Positions 62,763-64,000 of a stretch of DNA of 64,000 bases are shown piece after piece (position 1 is the first letter of the stretch; each line of letters starts with the position of its first letter). Position numbers and translations under genes: made by a program. Where the stretch lies: contig NZ_JAKWJQ010000007.1 of the NCBI RefSeq assembly GCF_022761015.1, forward strand, positions 100,103 to 164,102. Reading direction: 5' to 3'. A model generated the notes under the pieces. It was not told the DNA's origin. It made no database searches and was given only the letters and a program-made list of their open reading frames with translations. Origin of the DNA: Humibacter sp. RRB41 (GTDB lineage Bacteria > Actinomycetota > Actinomycetes > Actinomycetales > Microbacteriaceae).

Positions 62763-63251
62763 TCAGCGGAAGTTCACGAACTGCAGGTCGAGGTCCACGT
62801 CGGCCTTCTTGAGCAGCGCGATCGTGGCCTGCAGGTCGTCGCGGCTCTTCGACGAGACGCGCACCTCGTCGCCCTGGATCTGACTCTTGACCGTTTTCGG
62901 CGCCTCGTCGCGGATGAGCTTGTTGATCTTCTTGCCGGCGTCCTGGTCGATGCCCTCCTTGAGGCTGACCTCGAGACGGAACTCCTTGCCGCTGGGGTAG
63001 GCGTCTCCGACTTCCAGGCTCTTCAGCGAGATTCCGCGCTTGATGAACTTGGACTCGAGCACGTCGAGAATCGCCTTGACGCGCTCCTCGGTGTTGGCCT
63101 TGAGCAGGATCTTCTCGCCGCTCCATTCCACCGACGCCCCGATGTTCTTGAAGTCGTAGCGCTGGTCTACCTCTTTGCGCGCCTGGTTCACAGCGTTGTC
63201 GGCCTCCATCTTGTCGACCTTGCTGACGACGTCGAACGAGGAATCTGCCAT
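62763..63251 (-). CDS. YajQ family cyclic-di-GMP/nucleotide-binding protein
   Basis: 162 aa, the standard length. MADSSFDVVSKVDKMEADNA, NQARKEVDQRYDFKN, KVGIDQ-type second half (KEGIDQDAGKKINKLIRDE), and the end LKKADVDLDLQFVNFR fit the family throughout. Relatives bind c-di-GMP or nucleic acid. First gene of a two-gene minus-strand unit with the AlaX-like gene. Confidence 0.95.
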   Translation of the reverse strand: MADSSFDVVSKVDKMEADNAVNQARKEVDQRYDFKNIGASVEWSGEKILLKANTEERVKAILDVLESKFIKRGISLKSLEVGDAYPSGKEFRLEVSLKEGIDQDAGKKINKLIRDEAPKTVKSQIQGDEVRVSSKSRDDLQATIALLKKADVDLDLQFVNFR

Positions 63252-63396
63252 GGCTTGTCGCCCCTTTCACATACGCGTGCGAGCGGATGTCTTCAGACGG
63301 CTCCCCTCGCACCTGCGAGTCTAGGCTGGCTCCGGGTCGCGCGTCTCGTGCGGCAGGGCTGGTGACGCCGACGCCTGCCGGCCCTATAGTTGCCGC

Positions 63397-63759
63397 GTGA
63401 ACCAAGACTTGGGCGGCCTCGCCGCGACCGGATCCAACGTGACCCCGTGGCTGATCGTGGCCGGCATCATCGTGCTGCTCGGCGTGATCGCACTCGTCAT
63501 CGCCGGCGTCGTGCGCTCGAGGCGGGCCGAGCGCCAGGTGGAAGACGCGGCGGAAGTGGTGGCGGATGCCGGTGGCACGCTGCCCGCACCGGACGCGAAC
63601 GCGCCTGCATCCGATGAGACAGTCATCCAGGAGGCGGCTGAGATCGGTGGAGCCGGCGCCGCTGCGGCGACGGGGACTGCGGCGGCGGCCGCGGAGAACC
63701 CCGAGACGGAGGTCGCGCCGTTCGACCCGCCGACCGAGAACGACGACCCCTCGAAGTAG
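63397..63759 (+). CDS. Small membrane protein with an N-terminal LAATG-helix-RR segment
   Basis: 120 aa. The first ~45 residues read as a sortase-type sorting signal (LAATGSNVTPWLIVAG, then a helix, then RSRR) placed at the N-terminus; the remaining ~75 are acidic, Ala/Glu/Pro-rich and probably cytoplasmic. GTG is 6 nt after TATAGT (63385-63390), leaderless. Function unknown. Confidence 0.75.
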   Translation: MNQDLGGLAATGSNVTPWLIVAGIIVLLGVIALVIAGVVRSRRAERQVEDAAEVVADAGGTLPAPDANAPASDETVIQEAAEIGGAGAAAATGTAAAAAENPETEVAPFDPPTENDDPSK

Positions 63760-63851
63760 TCCGCACCGCGCGGATTTCATGGGATGCCCGCACCCGGGTA
63801 TTCTTATCAGGCGCGTTCGGTCAGGTGATTACATGTGGTCGGGAGCGCCTC

Positions 63852-63933
63852 GGCGAGTTACCCAAGCGGCCAAAGGGATCTGACTGTAAATCAGACTGCT
63901 CAGCATTCGGGGGTTCGAATCCCTCACTCGCCA
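63852..63933 (+). tRNA. tRNA-Tyr (anticodon GTA)
   Basis: 82 nt. Acceptor GGCGAGT pairs with ACTCGCC; anticodon arm TCTGA-CTGTAAA-TCAGA with GTA at 63886-63888; a long variable arm (type II tRNA); T-arm GGGGGTTCGAATCCCT. Discriminator A. The CCA end is not encoded. Confidence 0.98.
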
Positions 63934-63937
63934 CAAC

Positions 63938-64000
63938 TGTCTTGAGTCGCGACATAGGTGACATCTGAGTCGCGACATGGGAGACGTTCATGAGCGAGAG
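63938..64000 (+). mobile_element. Left end of an insertion sequence, IS481-like candidate (runs off the window)
   Basis: Five bases after tRNA-Tyr a TGT begins two direct repeats of TGAGTCGCGACAT(A/G)GG (63944 and 63967), followed by ATG at 63990 opening MSE. TGT-led ends with this double GAGTCGCGACAT motif before a transposase starting MSE recall IS481-like elements. The element is truncated by the window edge, so the family is not certain. Confidence 0.5.

Overview
The window is high-GC, densely coded actinobacterial DNA. The gene content and style point to the family Microbacteriaceae: an MK-type menaquinone gene set, a Ccs-type cytochrome c maturation set, a short archaeal-type aspartyl-tRNA synthetase, bS22, sortase-E-like LAxTG proteins, a very frequent GGATGCC word, and a strong leaderless promoter habit (TANNNT 6-7 nt before the start codon). 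I cannot name genus or species from sequence alone.

Layout. 1-14.4 kb is an accessory and regulatory stretch: the start of a membrane protein with a divergent TetR gene, two aldo/keto reductases, MarR plus a fused ABC exporter, an AI-2E-type permease, an S9 peptidase, an ArsR/SRPBCC pair, and a divergent DoxX/HxlR pair. 14.4-18 kb is an ABC-2 exporter operon (permease, tandem-ATPase, TetR, all joined by ATGA overlaps) behind a near-perfect 20-bp operator. 18-25.3 kb holds a quinone oxidoreductase, a phospholipase-D-like protein, DUF6325 and SHOCT proteins, and a receiver-less winged-helix regulator that faces a secreted LADTG-anchored surface protein across a 775-bp intergenic region with two promoters and candidate leader peptides. 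25.4-39.1 kb is housekeeping: upp, tadA, a CDF transporter, proC, a Ktr potassium system, bS22, a glutaredoxin-like protein, a formylglycine-generating enzyme with a histidine-rich insert, and aspS.

39.2-44.1 kb is one tight operon for cytochrome c biogenesis: histidine phosphatase, TlpA-like lipoprotein, CcdA, ResB, CcsB. 46.9-60.7 kb collects menaquinone synthesis: menC, menB, menE, menA, menD, menF, the C-methyltransferase and a long-chain polyprenyl synthase, followed by an FprA-type ferredoxin reductase. Together with the cytochrome c genes this is a respiratory-chain supply region. The end carries an AlaX-like editing protein, a YajQ protein, a small LAATG membrane protein, tRNA-Tyr, and what looks like the left end of an insertion sequence directly after the tRNA.

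The most unusual signals are: a family of bipartite palindromes (GGTCGAGTAG...CTACTCGACC), two copies of which are translated in frame inside the interdomain linkers of two different ABC proteins; a leaderless cysteine-rich mini-ORF ending MCCRMCR ahead of the winged-helix regulator; a His-rich insert in a copper enzyme; a 79-bp tandem repeat; and several long perfect hairpins between genes.
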